The translations under genes were made by a program, and so were the position numbers. Positions 26,501 through 35,089 of a stretch of DNA of 64,000 nucleotides are shown in pieces (within the stretch, counting starts at the first letter, position 1; each line of letters starts with the position of its first letter). The notes under the pieces are model-generated. The model saw nothing but the letters and a program-made list of their open reading frames with translations. It did not search any database and was not told the origin of the DNA. The DNA lies in contig NC_092520.1 of assembly GCF_037038585.1 (NCBI RefSeq), forward strand, positions 55,394,501 to 55,458,500, read 5' to 3'. Source of the DNA: Patagioenas fasciata (lineage: Eukaryota > Chordata > Aves > Columbiformes > Columbidae).

Positions 26501-29500
26501 CTTCTCGATGACAACCAATGGTAAGACAAGGAGGTAATGGGTTCAAACTGGAACACAAGAGGTTCCACTTGAATTTGAGAAGAAACTTCTTCTCAGTGAA
26601 GGTGCCAGAGCCCTGGAACAGGCTGCCCAGGGGGGTTGTGGAGTCTCCTACTCTGGAGACATTCAAAACCTGCCTGGACACCTTCCTGTGTAACCTCATC
26701 TGGGTGTTCCTGCTCCGGCAGGGGGATTGGACTACATGATCTCTTGAGGTCCCTTCCAATCCCTAACATTCTGTGATTCTGTGATTCTGTGAACTGAGAA
26801 ATGGCAGAGGCCACCATGGGGACACCCTGAAACTTGCCTTACTTAGGAAGAAATCTGAGGCTGGATGCCTAAAATGCAACAGTTTGTATTGCAAATTTAA
26901 AAGAGCTCCAAAGGAATTGTTTCACCCTATGTAATAACACATGCAGAGTCTTTGGGACAGCATGGGACACCTTGCAAGGTGCTTGCAGCCAAGATGGATT
27001 TCATTTTTCTTCAGACACCTCTAATATTAATAGGAGAAAACCCGTTCTTCTGCTTTGCTGTCTTGCTGATGTTCCTACAGGTTCTCTTTAAGGAAACCAT
27101 TTTGTCACTTTACTACTTTCAGTTTAAAAAAACCTTCTCATAGTCTATACTTTTTGTTCCTTGCCACAATTTGAACTCTGTAATCATGATCATTTTTAAT
27201 GATGAATGGGGTTAATTTATCCAAATTATCTAACTTCCTGCTCTTTTTTATAGGGAATTGTTTACCTTCATCTTTCTTGTCTCTGAATGGATTGTGCTCC
27301 ATTCACACAGTCCCTCTTTCCACCGTCCTGTTGTGACATTTGAATCTATTTTTCAGTTTCCAAGAATTGTAAGAATAAGACATTAAAAATGTGTATTTCC
27401 CTTGAGTAGTTGTGTGGATCCATTCTGAAGGTCTGCCCTCTATGTATGCCTACATCCAATTGGCTAGTGAAGCTTCCACTGGTTTGATTGGGAGTTTGTT
27501 TCACGGTCCCAATGTATGTAACAACTAGAATATTATTCTTCTATACTGATCTTATACTTTTTTCATTTCATTGAGTTCTGCCTCCCTGGATTACAGTAAA
27601 AAATCTGCTCTTGGCCTGCTTGGTGAGCGTAGTTGAAGGTGGCATTCAGTTCTCTGCAGCTGAATTCTCTTAGTCTTCAGCAGTCACAACCTCCAGCCCC
27701 TTCATCAATGTCCTGCTCCTCCCCGAGCTGCCAGAAATCTCTAAATGATCCTTCAGCAGATTCATTTCACTGATTGGAGACAGTGGATATGCGGCCACAG
27801 ACTTAGGAGAGTGGCTGCTTTAGTTCTTGCACCAAGAATTATAAGAACAGAAGAGTGTATTTCCCTTCCCAGGGAAGGTAAAAACAGCAAATGCAGAAAT
27901 TTCTTCTGAAAAAAGCCTTTCAAGTCTTTCTTTCCCTTCTTTTTTTTTTTTTTTTTTTTTTTTTCTCCTTGGGGTTAACATATATTTTTTCATATGCTAA
28001 GAGGTTTTTTTACGTACTGCATTTTTTCGGGGACATTAGAGTTGGCTTCCTAAATGCTAAAAAGGTGGATTGGATAAAAAACAGGGGGCCATACACAGGT
28101 TGATATACAATGGAAAAATGGAAGTTTTCTTCATAAGCACCAGTGTAAATCAATAAGTCTTTTACCTGTTTAAACATGTGGAGGAAAGACCAATTAGGCC
28201 AGTTCTGCAACTCATTAACCTGGCGCTGTGGCTGTCACCAGAGAAGGATCCATATTCACACAGTCTATTTATACATAATATAGTAATAGATGTTGCTTTA
28301 AAAGTACAAATAGTCACGAGAACAAAGGCTGGACCTCATGTCTTCTCTCCCCACCAGTAGGCAATGGTCAAGTAACCCTTTTCTAGACAATTAAACCCAA
28401 TTCAATCTTGATTTCTCTTCTGTACAACTGCAGAGCTTCAGGAGGAGAAATGATCTCCTTATCTCCCTCACATTAGCTTCTGGCCAACGGATTAATGTTA
28501 GCAGCAAATGTGGCAATGAACTTGTGTTTCCTGCTTTCTAGGCAAATGGTCTTGGTGATTAAGTTCTTACAGCAACAACCTTCCTGGGTCTTGGTCCATG
28601 TTGATCTGCATTTAGAGCTCATTAAAAGAGGATCCTTGAGGGTGGGATTAATATTTTAGAAGTGTAATTTGTTTATATTTCTTGCATGTTGACTAAAATG
28701 GGATCCTAGGTGATGAACTCTGACATAGAGATCTGCTGAACTCTGATGACGCCCAGTCCCTGAACAGACAGAAAACTGCTCTTGTGAAAACTGTAGCACA
28801 TGGTTGGAAATGTGAGCGTAGTTAAAATTAAAGCTTTACAGGTTTGGCAGATTTTGAAGTCAAAAGGGGCTGGGTGTAGAGTTTTCCAGGGTGAAAGGCA
28901 GCTGAGCTATGGTTTCCAGCAGTTTAATTTGGGGGTTGGGTGCCTAAGTCCCACACTGGGTATGGAGAATGTTTGAGGGAGTCTGATCTTTTTTTAGCAA
29001 GGGATGATGAATAAAAACTCCACTTAGGATGATGTGAACATAAAATGAAAAAGAAGCCGAGGAGTTAGAGCACTAGTAGGGCCATGAATAGTCAGGTGCA
29101 AGCCCTCACCAAGTGTCCACTAAAGGTTCCATCTCTTTTTTGGCTTTAACTCTCTGAGTCAGAAATTATTTGAACCTGAGTGTCCATCTCAAACCTGGGT
29201 GTGTGTCCATAGCATCCAGGCAAATGCCTAAGCACTAATATTCTACATGTGGCTTTTTCTCCCTGTGTGACTTTTTATTATTATTATTTTTACTTTTTTA
29301 ATCTGTGCTTTACCCCGGGGTACAATCTCAAGAAAACAGGAAAAAGCTTTTTTTTTGGTCTCCAGCCAACACTTACCACCTTGTGACCTATTAGAGGAGT
29401 TGCTGTGTCACTTTCTGGTTGTCTGGGCTCACTGTCAATTTGTCACTGTTTCCACAGTGTCATCTTTGTAAAGATGACAAGTTTTGCAGACCAGGCTATA

Positions 29501-32500
29501 GGTGGTTTTGGTTGAGTATTTCAGCTAATGTTAAATTAGGATCTGTTCACAGAACCACAGAATGTTAGGGATTGTAAGGGACCTCAAAAGATCATCTAGT
29601 CCAGTCCCCCTGCTGGAGCAGGAAAACCCAGATGAGGTTACACAGGAATGTGTCCAGGAGGGTTTTGAATGTCTCCAGAGTAGAAGACTCCACAACCCCC
29701 CTGGGCAGCCTGTTCCAGTGCTTTGGCACCTTCACTGACAAGAAGTTTCTTCTCAAATTTAAGTGGAACCTCTTGTGTTCCAGTTTGAACCCATTACCCC
29801 TTGTCCTACCATTGATTGTCACCGAGAAGAGCCTGGCTCCATCCTCGTGATACTCACCCTTTATATATTTATAAACATTAATGAGGTCACCCCTCAGTCT
29901 CCTCTTCTCCAAGCTAAAGAGCCCCAGCTCCCTCAGCCTTTCTTCATAAGGGAGGTGCTCCACTCCCTTAATCATCTTTGTTGCCCTGCGCTGGACTCTC
30001 TCCAGCAGTTCACATGGAAGCAACTACAAAGTCTTTAAATTTGTCCAGTCTGGCTGTCAACTGATGAGGCTTTCATTCGGCTCCCTCACCAGAGCTTAGA
30101 ACAAACAATTTTGGTAACCAAGGCTTGAACAACAGAGCCACCTGCCCCATGACTGGGACTGGCTGGGGACAGGAGCCTGTGCTTTCAGTGCAGGATCTGA
30201 AGAGTCAGGAGGTCATAAAGGTTTCCCCAAGGAGAAACTGGAGCTGGGAAGCGGGAGCAGGAGACACAGTGTGTCCTAATAGAGAGGAATATGTGGCTCT
30301 GGAGATTCTTGGGCCTGCGGGCTAATGCAGGTCATCTCAAAAGTGTTTTAAAGAGCAGCACCTCAGACAAAGAGCTGGAGAAGGGAGAAAAGTGGCAGCC
30401 GAGGCTTGCTGCTTGTCTTGAGACTCCAGAGTTCAGGTCGCTGAGCAGGCAGGAGAAGAGTCTCTTCCCCATGCCCTTCTTTTCTTTCACTTACTGCTGT
30501 CACTTTAGCAACTTTGGCTTACCCTGGTGTGATAATGCTCCTCAAGCACCACCATCTCCTCTCGGAGCCAAACTGAGCAGTTTCTGGCTGCAAACAAATG
30601 GTGGCTGCCATAGGAGGGCCATGGCTGGTGACCTGGAGCTGTGCCCCAGGACTGGGAGCGATGTCTTGTAACCTGAATCCGGCCATGGGCACTAGAGATG
30701 CAGAAAGTTGCCAGCACATGCACATGTGCGTGTGTGCACACATGTGCATCTGCATGTGTGTGCATGTATGTGCATATCTGTAGATGCATATATTGCCCCT
30801 GCTTGTGTATAAATTGCATATTTTATTTTATGAGTTAGTACTGTTTCATTCAGGAGAGAAAAGGGCAGAGCTGTAGAGATGCACAAGGAACATGTGAGTC
30901 TGAGTGCTAAGAACATAGGCATCCGTGTTATTTCATTATTTGGAAGACAAAGGAAAAACATAATCAACATTTTAAAAGTTTTGAAAAATCTCTTTACGGA
31001 ACATAGAGCATAGGAAAAATGTAATGAAAGTTCAAACAATTCTCTTCCTACATTTCCGTTTAAAAAGCAAACCAAGCATTCAGCAACTCTATTTTTTATG
31101 AAGAGTACAGCTTTGCTTACTCTGAATGCAGAATATATATTCTCAGAAAATTAAAATATATTGTTCAATTAGTCAGAGTCCTTTAGAAAGGTTGTTTGTC
31201 AAATGATTTTGTATTGTCCTGGATTGTAATGGCTTTAAACTGAAGGAGGGGAGATTTGGATTGGATATAAGGAAGACATTCTTGCCCATGAGGATGGTGA
31301 GGCACTGGAACAGGCTGCCCAGGAAAGCTGTGGATGCCCCATCCCTTGAGAGTGTTCAGGCTGGTTTGGCTGGGGTCTGAGCAGCCTGGTCTAGTGGAAG
31401 GTGTCCCTGCCCGTGGCAGAAGGGGCCTGGAACTACATGATCTTTAAGGTCCCTTCCAGCCCAAATCATTCTAGGATTCTATATACACATGTACAAAACC
31501 CTCATGTTTTAAGCAGGCTGGAGTGTGTATAGGGAGGGAGAGAGATCTTGAGGGCCAGAAGGGACAGTAAAGAGGAGCTGTAGGCAGCAACTCTACTCGA
31601 CACTTCAGTGAAAGACCTGGTCTAGCTTGGGAGCCAGTGGGAACAAACCTGGAACGGTCCAAGTGGACAAGTGCCATGCACTGTAAATGGGTGGAAAAAT
31701 GATGTAACCCCAGAGCCAAGCAATCCAGGAGGAGTGGCAGAAAAACCAGGCACCCTGGCTGGCTGTGCGGAGGGGATAGGCAGGGACAGAGTTTGCCTCC
31801 TACGAGTGAAACAATGCAAAGAACATGGGCAAATGGCAGAGCTGCTGATTTTATGATGAATAATGTGTATGTCAATGGAAATTTATTAAAGAAAAATAAA
31901 ATTTAGTTATTTTATTCTGAAAAAAACTTTTAAATCCATGCTCTCTTGTGTTAAACCCATTTTTTGACTTCTTGTAGATATGAATTAGGAGCAGCTTTGT
32001 TCATTGGATGGGCTGGAGCATCGCTCTGCATAATTGGTGGCAGTATATTCTGCTTCTCCATAGCTGAAAACAGTAATTCTCCAAGGTAAAATACAAGTTG
32101 TACTTATTGAAAGAAATCAATGCTAGTGCATTTGTACCCACTATATGTACATGGTTTGATTACTTTTCCAAAATGCTTTGTGGTGAGGCTCACAAAAAGA
32201 TTGTGTGGTTGAAAGAAAATAATGGGATTTAAGGATAACGCTCTTTCCATCATTACTGTAATTAAGAAAAGCTATTGACTCAGAACAAGTACTTGTGTTA
32301 TATATACTTTGTACATTTATTGCAGCTGGGAAAAAGAAAAAAAGTATTTGCTGGAGTAGGAAAAGTGTTTGGGCTGCTTTACAGGTGTGAATAGGCAGAT
32401 TTATTTAATCCCAAAGCATCAGATGAAAAGTGAGAGAGGTGAAGGGCAGTGGTGGTGGCAGCGGGATGTCCAGCAGCAGGAGAGGGGTGGTAATGAAGAG

Positions 32501-32937
32501 GCACAGCTGGAGGGAGTACCTGTTCACCTAAGATCTGCCAGAGCCTTAATATTTCATGATTGGGCCCTAATTTACTTAGTTGTGAACAAGAGGTTCGCTT
32601 TTATAGAAAAGTGAATTGCAAAGAGAGATGCTGGAGGGGGAATCTCAAACCAGAAAGAGACCACACAGGGAAGGAAGGTGGCCCCCCTGCCCCCTGCCCT
32701 GAGATTTGTAGGCGAGTTCCTATACGTTTCTTCTAGTTTTATATTGCTATGATGCTTGGATACAGAGATGTTAACCTGCCTGTGGGATGAGCTGTAAATG
32801 GTTGATTCTCTTTCCTTTTCAGGAGGGGGTACGCGTATAATGGAGCCACATCTGTGATGTCTTCTCGTACAAAAGTCCAAAACAGTGTCCCAGACAAAAC
32901 CCCACCAAAGCACTTTGACAAGAATGCTTATGTTTAA
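17027..32937 (+). CDS. CLDN10: Claudin-10, b-type isoform (five coding exons, complete)
   Basis: Coding exons are 17027-17246, 23881-24042, 24208-24289, 31978-32085 and 32823-32937. All have GT/AG borders and together encode 228 residues, the usual length of claudin-10b. Claudins are four-pass tight-junction proteins that seal or open the paracellular route; claudin-10b is known as a cation-selective pore former. Visible features are [13 protein letters not shown] at the N-terminus, TM1 at about residues 8-28, and extracellular loop 1 with W30, the N48-L49-W50 signature and the C53/C63 disulfide pair. TM2 lies at about 78-99, TM3 at about 115-137 and TM4 at about 160-182. The tail ends in DKNAYV, a PDZ-binding terminus. 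The NLW variant of the GLW motif and the [15 protein letters not shown] stretch mark claudin-10b rather than 10a. The start codon is the first in-frame ATG after an in-frame TGA at 16,859. The cytoplasmic tail between TM4 and the terminus differs from the mammalian one. No exon 1a is seen in the window. Confidence 0.97.
19335..19536 (+). mobile_element. CR1 LINE 3' fragment in CLDN10 intron 1
   Basis: Contains CCCAGAGAGGTGGTAGATGC, then CTGATCTAGTTGAAGATGAC, then GGGGGTTGGACTAGGTGACC, and ends in TTCTATGATTCTATGA. It is the same variant as the copy at 33.3 kb and, inverted, the one at 16.4 kb. Confidence 0.92.
22650..22846 (-). mobile_element. Old, diverged CR1-like fragment
   Basis: The plus strand reads GGAAAGGAGTTCCACAACTT, then an AAACTGCTGCCTTAAG segment and a GTGTCCTCTAGTTCCTGG segment. 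This matches the reverse complement of the older amniote CR1 3' region rather than the young avian type. It directly precedes an ATCT microsatellite. Borders and exact family are uncertain. Confidence 0.6.
22847..22899. repeat. (ATCT)n / (TA)n / (GA)n compound microsatellite
   Basis: About six ATCT units are followed by a short TA run and then a GA-rich run. It lies in CLDN10 intron 1 at the edge of an old CR1 fragment. Confidence 0.9.
23881..24042 (+). CDS. CLDN10: CLDN10 coding exon 2
   Basis: Acceptor CTCACCACAG|GTTACATC and donor TCTG|GTAAAT. Encodes residues 74-127 ([18 protein letters not shown] and onward, through [13 protein letters not shown]), covering TM2, the short intracellular loop with [11 protein letters not shown], and the start of TM3. 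Its 162 bases fit the conserved claudin-10 exon size. Confidence 0.96.
24043..24207 (+). other. CLDN10: CLDN10 intron 2 (short)
   Basis: Only 165 bases, with clear GT and AG ends. If retained it would add a few residues (GKYTLFL) and then stop at about 24,063-24,065. Confidence 0.9.
24208..24289 (+). CDS. CLDN10: CLDN10 coding exon 3
   Basis: Acceptor CTTTTCAG|GGTTGTGC and donor CACAAAA|GTAAGT. Encodes the end of TM3 and most of extracellular loop 2 ([19 protein letters not shown], then DPTFVAQ). 82 bases. Confidence 0.96.
26262..26792 (+). mobile_element. CR1 LINE 3' fragment (right-facing member of an inverted pair)
   Basis: Begins in the CR1 ORF2 C-terminal part (frame reading [20 protein letters not shown]) and runs to the 3' tail ACATTCTGTGATTCTGTGATTCTGTGA. 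The ORF is broken by stops. It is nearly identical by eye, in inverted orientation, to the copy at 29.55-30.01 kb. Confidence 0.95.
27940..27964. repeat. T25 homopolymer tract
   Basis: Uninterrupted run of 25 T residues in CLDN10 intron 3. No retrocopy body was recognised beside it. Confidence 0.95.
29550..30012 (-). mobile_element. CR1 LINE 3' fragment (left-facing member of an inverted pair)
   Basis: The minus strand keeps an open frame from [20 protein letters not shown] through [17 protein letters not shown], the C-terminal end of CR1 ORF2. The 3' tail reads ATTCTGTGGTTCTGTGA. The reading frame is intact over about 140 codons, so this copy is relatively young, but it lacks RT and endonuclease domains. 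Confidence 0.95.
30714..30777. repeat. Alternating purine-pyrimidine (CA/TG) repeat
   Basis: Strict purine-pyrimidine alternation runs from 30,714 to 30,749, and again from 30,751 to 30,777 after one break. The core contains palindromic GCACATGCACATGTGC-type words. Such runs can adopt left-handed DNA. It lies in CLDN10 intron 3. Confidence 0.85.
31222..31482 (+). mobile_element. CR1 LINE 3' fragment
   Basis: Contains GGATATAAGGAAGACATTCT, then CACTGGAACAGGCTGCCCAG, then the GGTCCCTTCCAGCCCAAATC tail and ATTCTAGGATTCTAT end. It lies about 500 bases upstream of CLDN10 exon 4. The 3' variant (CTAGTGGAAGGTGTCCCTGC) matches the large copy at 37.9 kb rather than the inverted pair. Confidence 0.92.
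31978..32085 (+). CDS. CLDN10: CLDN10 coding exon 4
   Basis: Acceptor CTTCTTGTAG|ATATGAAT and donor CCAAG|GTAAAA. Encodes the end of loop 2 and TM4 ([20 protein letters not shown], then [15 protein letters not shown]). 108 bases. Confidence 0.96.
32086..32822 (+). other. CLDN10: CLDN10 intron 4
   Basis: 737 bases. No repeat family or other feature was recognised in it. It ends in TTTCCTTTTCAG followed by GAG, which makes a tandem acceptor. Confidence 0.9.
32823..32937 (+). CDS. CLDN10: CLDN10 coding exon 5 with stop codon
   Basis: Encodes the cytoplasmic tail: [19 protein letters not shown], then [18 protein letters not shown] and TAA at 32,935-32,937. The [12 protein letters not shown] block and the DKNAYV terminus are claudin-10 hallmarks. 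The acceptor is a CAGGAG tandem, so a form lacking one arginine is possible. Confidence 0.95.
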
Positions 32938-33195
32938 TTGTACTGTTGGAAGATTCAAGGCATTTTAAAAGTGTTTGTACGTTTCATTCAGAGTGATTTC
33001 CCCCCAATCCAATGTAATTACCACTAAGACAATGACTTTTTAAAACACTAGCTTGCAGCTTTTTACATATTGACGTAAATTTTATTATATACTATTTTAA
33101 GATTGCTGTTGGTATTGTAAAGTTTATACCTGGAAATCATGAGCTGATGTTACTTTCTGGAAAAAAAAAAAATAAATGGGGTATTTACCAAATCA
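32938..33195 (+). terminator. CLDN10: CLDN10 3' UTR with polyadenylation signal
   Basis: A canonical AATAAA sits at 33,171-33,176, about 235 bases after the stop, directly after a run of A residues. Cleavage is expected 10-30 bases further on. The resulting UTR is short (about 260 bases). Confidence 0.8.
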
Positions 33196-33257
33196 GCGTG
33201 TCAGTTGCTTATGGGAATGACATCACACATGATATTGATCACAGCGCATCATTATTG

Positions 33258-33430
33258 TGAGGGTGGTGAAACACTGTCCCAGGTTGCACAGAGAGGTGGT
33301 AGATGTCCCATCCCTGGAGACATTCCAGGCTGGACGGAGCTCTAAGCAACCTGATCTAGTTGAAGATGTCCCTGCTCATTGCAGGGGGTTGGACTAGATG
33401 ACCTTTGAAGGTCCCTTCCAAACCAAAGTG
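33258..33430 (+). mobile_element. CR1 3' fragment directly after CLDN10
   Basis: Contains CAGAGAGGTGGTAGATGTCC, then CTGATCTAGTTGAAGATGTC, then the GGGGGTTGGACTAGATGACC and GGTCCCTTCC tail. It is the same variant and orientation as the copy in intron 1 at 19.3 kb. It starts within about 80 bases of the CLDN10 polyadenylation signal. Confidence 0.9.
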
Positions 33431-34095
33431 TTGTCTGATTGCAACTGTTTCTGAAATGGGTTCAGTACTGAACAAAACAGCCCTTCCCTGTGCAGGTTGG
33501 TATGAAAAATACCTCAGCACTGATGAGCAGTGACACTGGAATTGCAGAGCACATGGCAACTGTGGGGCCAGACGACAGGCTCTTGCCTCCTTATCCCATT
33601 GCCGGGGTGGACAAATGTGGTACTGGGTCAATTCAGTGCCACAGGAATGTGAAATGGAAATAAGCATGGGATTTGGGGGTTGGTTTTGTTCCCTCTGTCT
33701 GGGCAGGGTGCCGGGACACCTTTGGCTCTAGAGTGGTTCCAAACCCCTGGGTCACCAGAGCGATGGAAAAACCCCAGGCGATCCCTGCCCTGCCAGTGCC
33801 ATTCCTGAAGGGCTGGTCAAATAAAAGCAGGCAGTGCTTAACAGCACTATTTTAGATAATCCTGAATTAGTTACACCAGTTCAAAAATTCAGCTAGCTTT
33901 TAAAAAAAAAAATTATTCACCTGTCCATAGAAATGTGATGGCTTTTGAGGGAATATTTGTACAATGAGTCAATAAATGAGACCAGAGATTATTAATAACC
34001 ACAAAATGCTTTCTAGGCTGAGACCTGAAAATAAGTCACACACTCAGGTCTGTCTTGAAGTTTGAACTGATGGACCCTTAGAGTGTCAATACATC
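33431..34095. other. Intergenic space between the convergent 3' ends
   Basis: No gene or repeat was recognised. With the CR1 copy before it and the DZIP1 3' UTR after it, this separates CLDN10 and DZIP1. Confidence 0.6.
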
Positions 34096-35006
34096 ATTTA
34101 TTTTGGGAGAAAGACATGCATAAATATAAAAAATGAATAGTCCTATTTATTTATAGGCACAGTATGACAGAAAAGGTTTTGCGTCTGATACCATCTAAAA
34201 TACAACAAAACTACAAAGCCATTCAAGGATCTTTTTATTTTACTTTATTTTTGTATTTCGCTGAAGTCAAAGCACCATTGTGTTTTATTAAGAAGGCAGC
34301 CAATGTGGACGAAACAGAAACGTGAAAGTATTTGTGCAATGGCAAGTCAGTGTTTTCCTCACCTTAGCTTGACATTTGATTATTTTTTCCAGTTTTTGTG
34401 CTTTTATGTTAACCAAGACTTGAGTCTAATTTAAAATAAAACAACAAAACCTTCCCAAAATAGGAGTCATTTCATAATAACTCGTTTTATAGCTGACCTT
34501 TTTTTCTTTTCATTTGGTGTTTATTGTAAACCATGTTAGAAATGTAACATTTTCATAGATGGAAATATTTTATTTAAAATGTTCACAATTCTATATAAAG
34601 TTTATGATAAAAAAACAAGAAAATATGCATCTAAAAATTTAAAAAGTAATACTCTGGAGTAAACTCTGTGCATTGCTTAACAGGCTTTCTTGCAAGACCA
34701 GTTTCAATCTTTAATGTAAACATTAGAGGCAAGATCTTCACCTCAGTGAAATCAAAGAGATTTTCACCACTAAGTTCACGAGAAAGAGGAATTAACTCTC
34801 AGTTTCCAAACAGACATGGCCAGTAATGTGCATATGAATATTCTTGTTTCAAATTCAGGACTGAAAGACACAGGAGCTCTGTAGAAAGTTTTCCTTCTTA
34901 TTACATGACCTGAATGAGAAATGAATAGGAAACACTTGATGTTTTCAACTACGTTTTCAAGGGAAACAGAACCAGACAGCAGCGCCTCCCACCAGGAGTG
35001 CAACAA
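34096..35006 (-). terminator. DZIP1: DZIP1 3' UTR with several candidate poly(A) signals
   Basis: On the minus strand, AATAAA occurs downstream of the DZIP1 stop at 34,569-34,574, 34,520-34,525, 34,284-34,289, 34,244-34,249, 34,234-34,239, 34,146-34,151 and 34,097-34,102. The sequence is AT-rich and free of recognised repeats. Which signal is used cannot be decided without transcript data, so the left border is a guess. Confidence 0.5.
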
Positions 35007-35089
35007 TTATATATCTGAAGAATCGCTCCAATCTGTTACAGTGACTAAGCTGCTTTTTAACGTGCTTGTATTCTCAGCTTCTTGCAGAA
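35007..35089 (-). CDS. DZIP1: DZIP1 last coding exon
   Basis: Acceptor TTTTAACAG|TTCTGCAAG. Encodes [15 protein letters not shown], then [11 protein letters not shown] and TAA at 35,007-35,009. The 83 bases complete the phase left by the exon at 35,871. Confidence 0.9.

Larger units (their letters stand above)
24290..31977 (+). other. CLDN10: CLDN10 intron 3
   Basis: About 7.7 kb. It contains three CR1 copies (26.3 kb plus, 29.6 kb minus, 31.2 kb plus), a T25 tract and an alternating purine-pyrimidine repeat. Open frames in it are CR1 remnants or featureless. Confidence 0.9.

Noticed and set aside
29592-30023. 143-codon minus-strand frame that looks like a gene
   Set aside because: It is the C-terminal end of a CR1 ORF2, listed as a mobile element.
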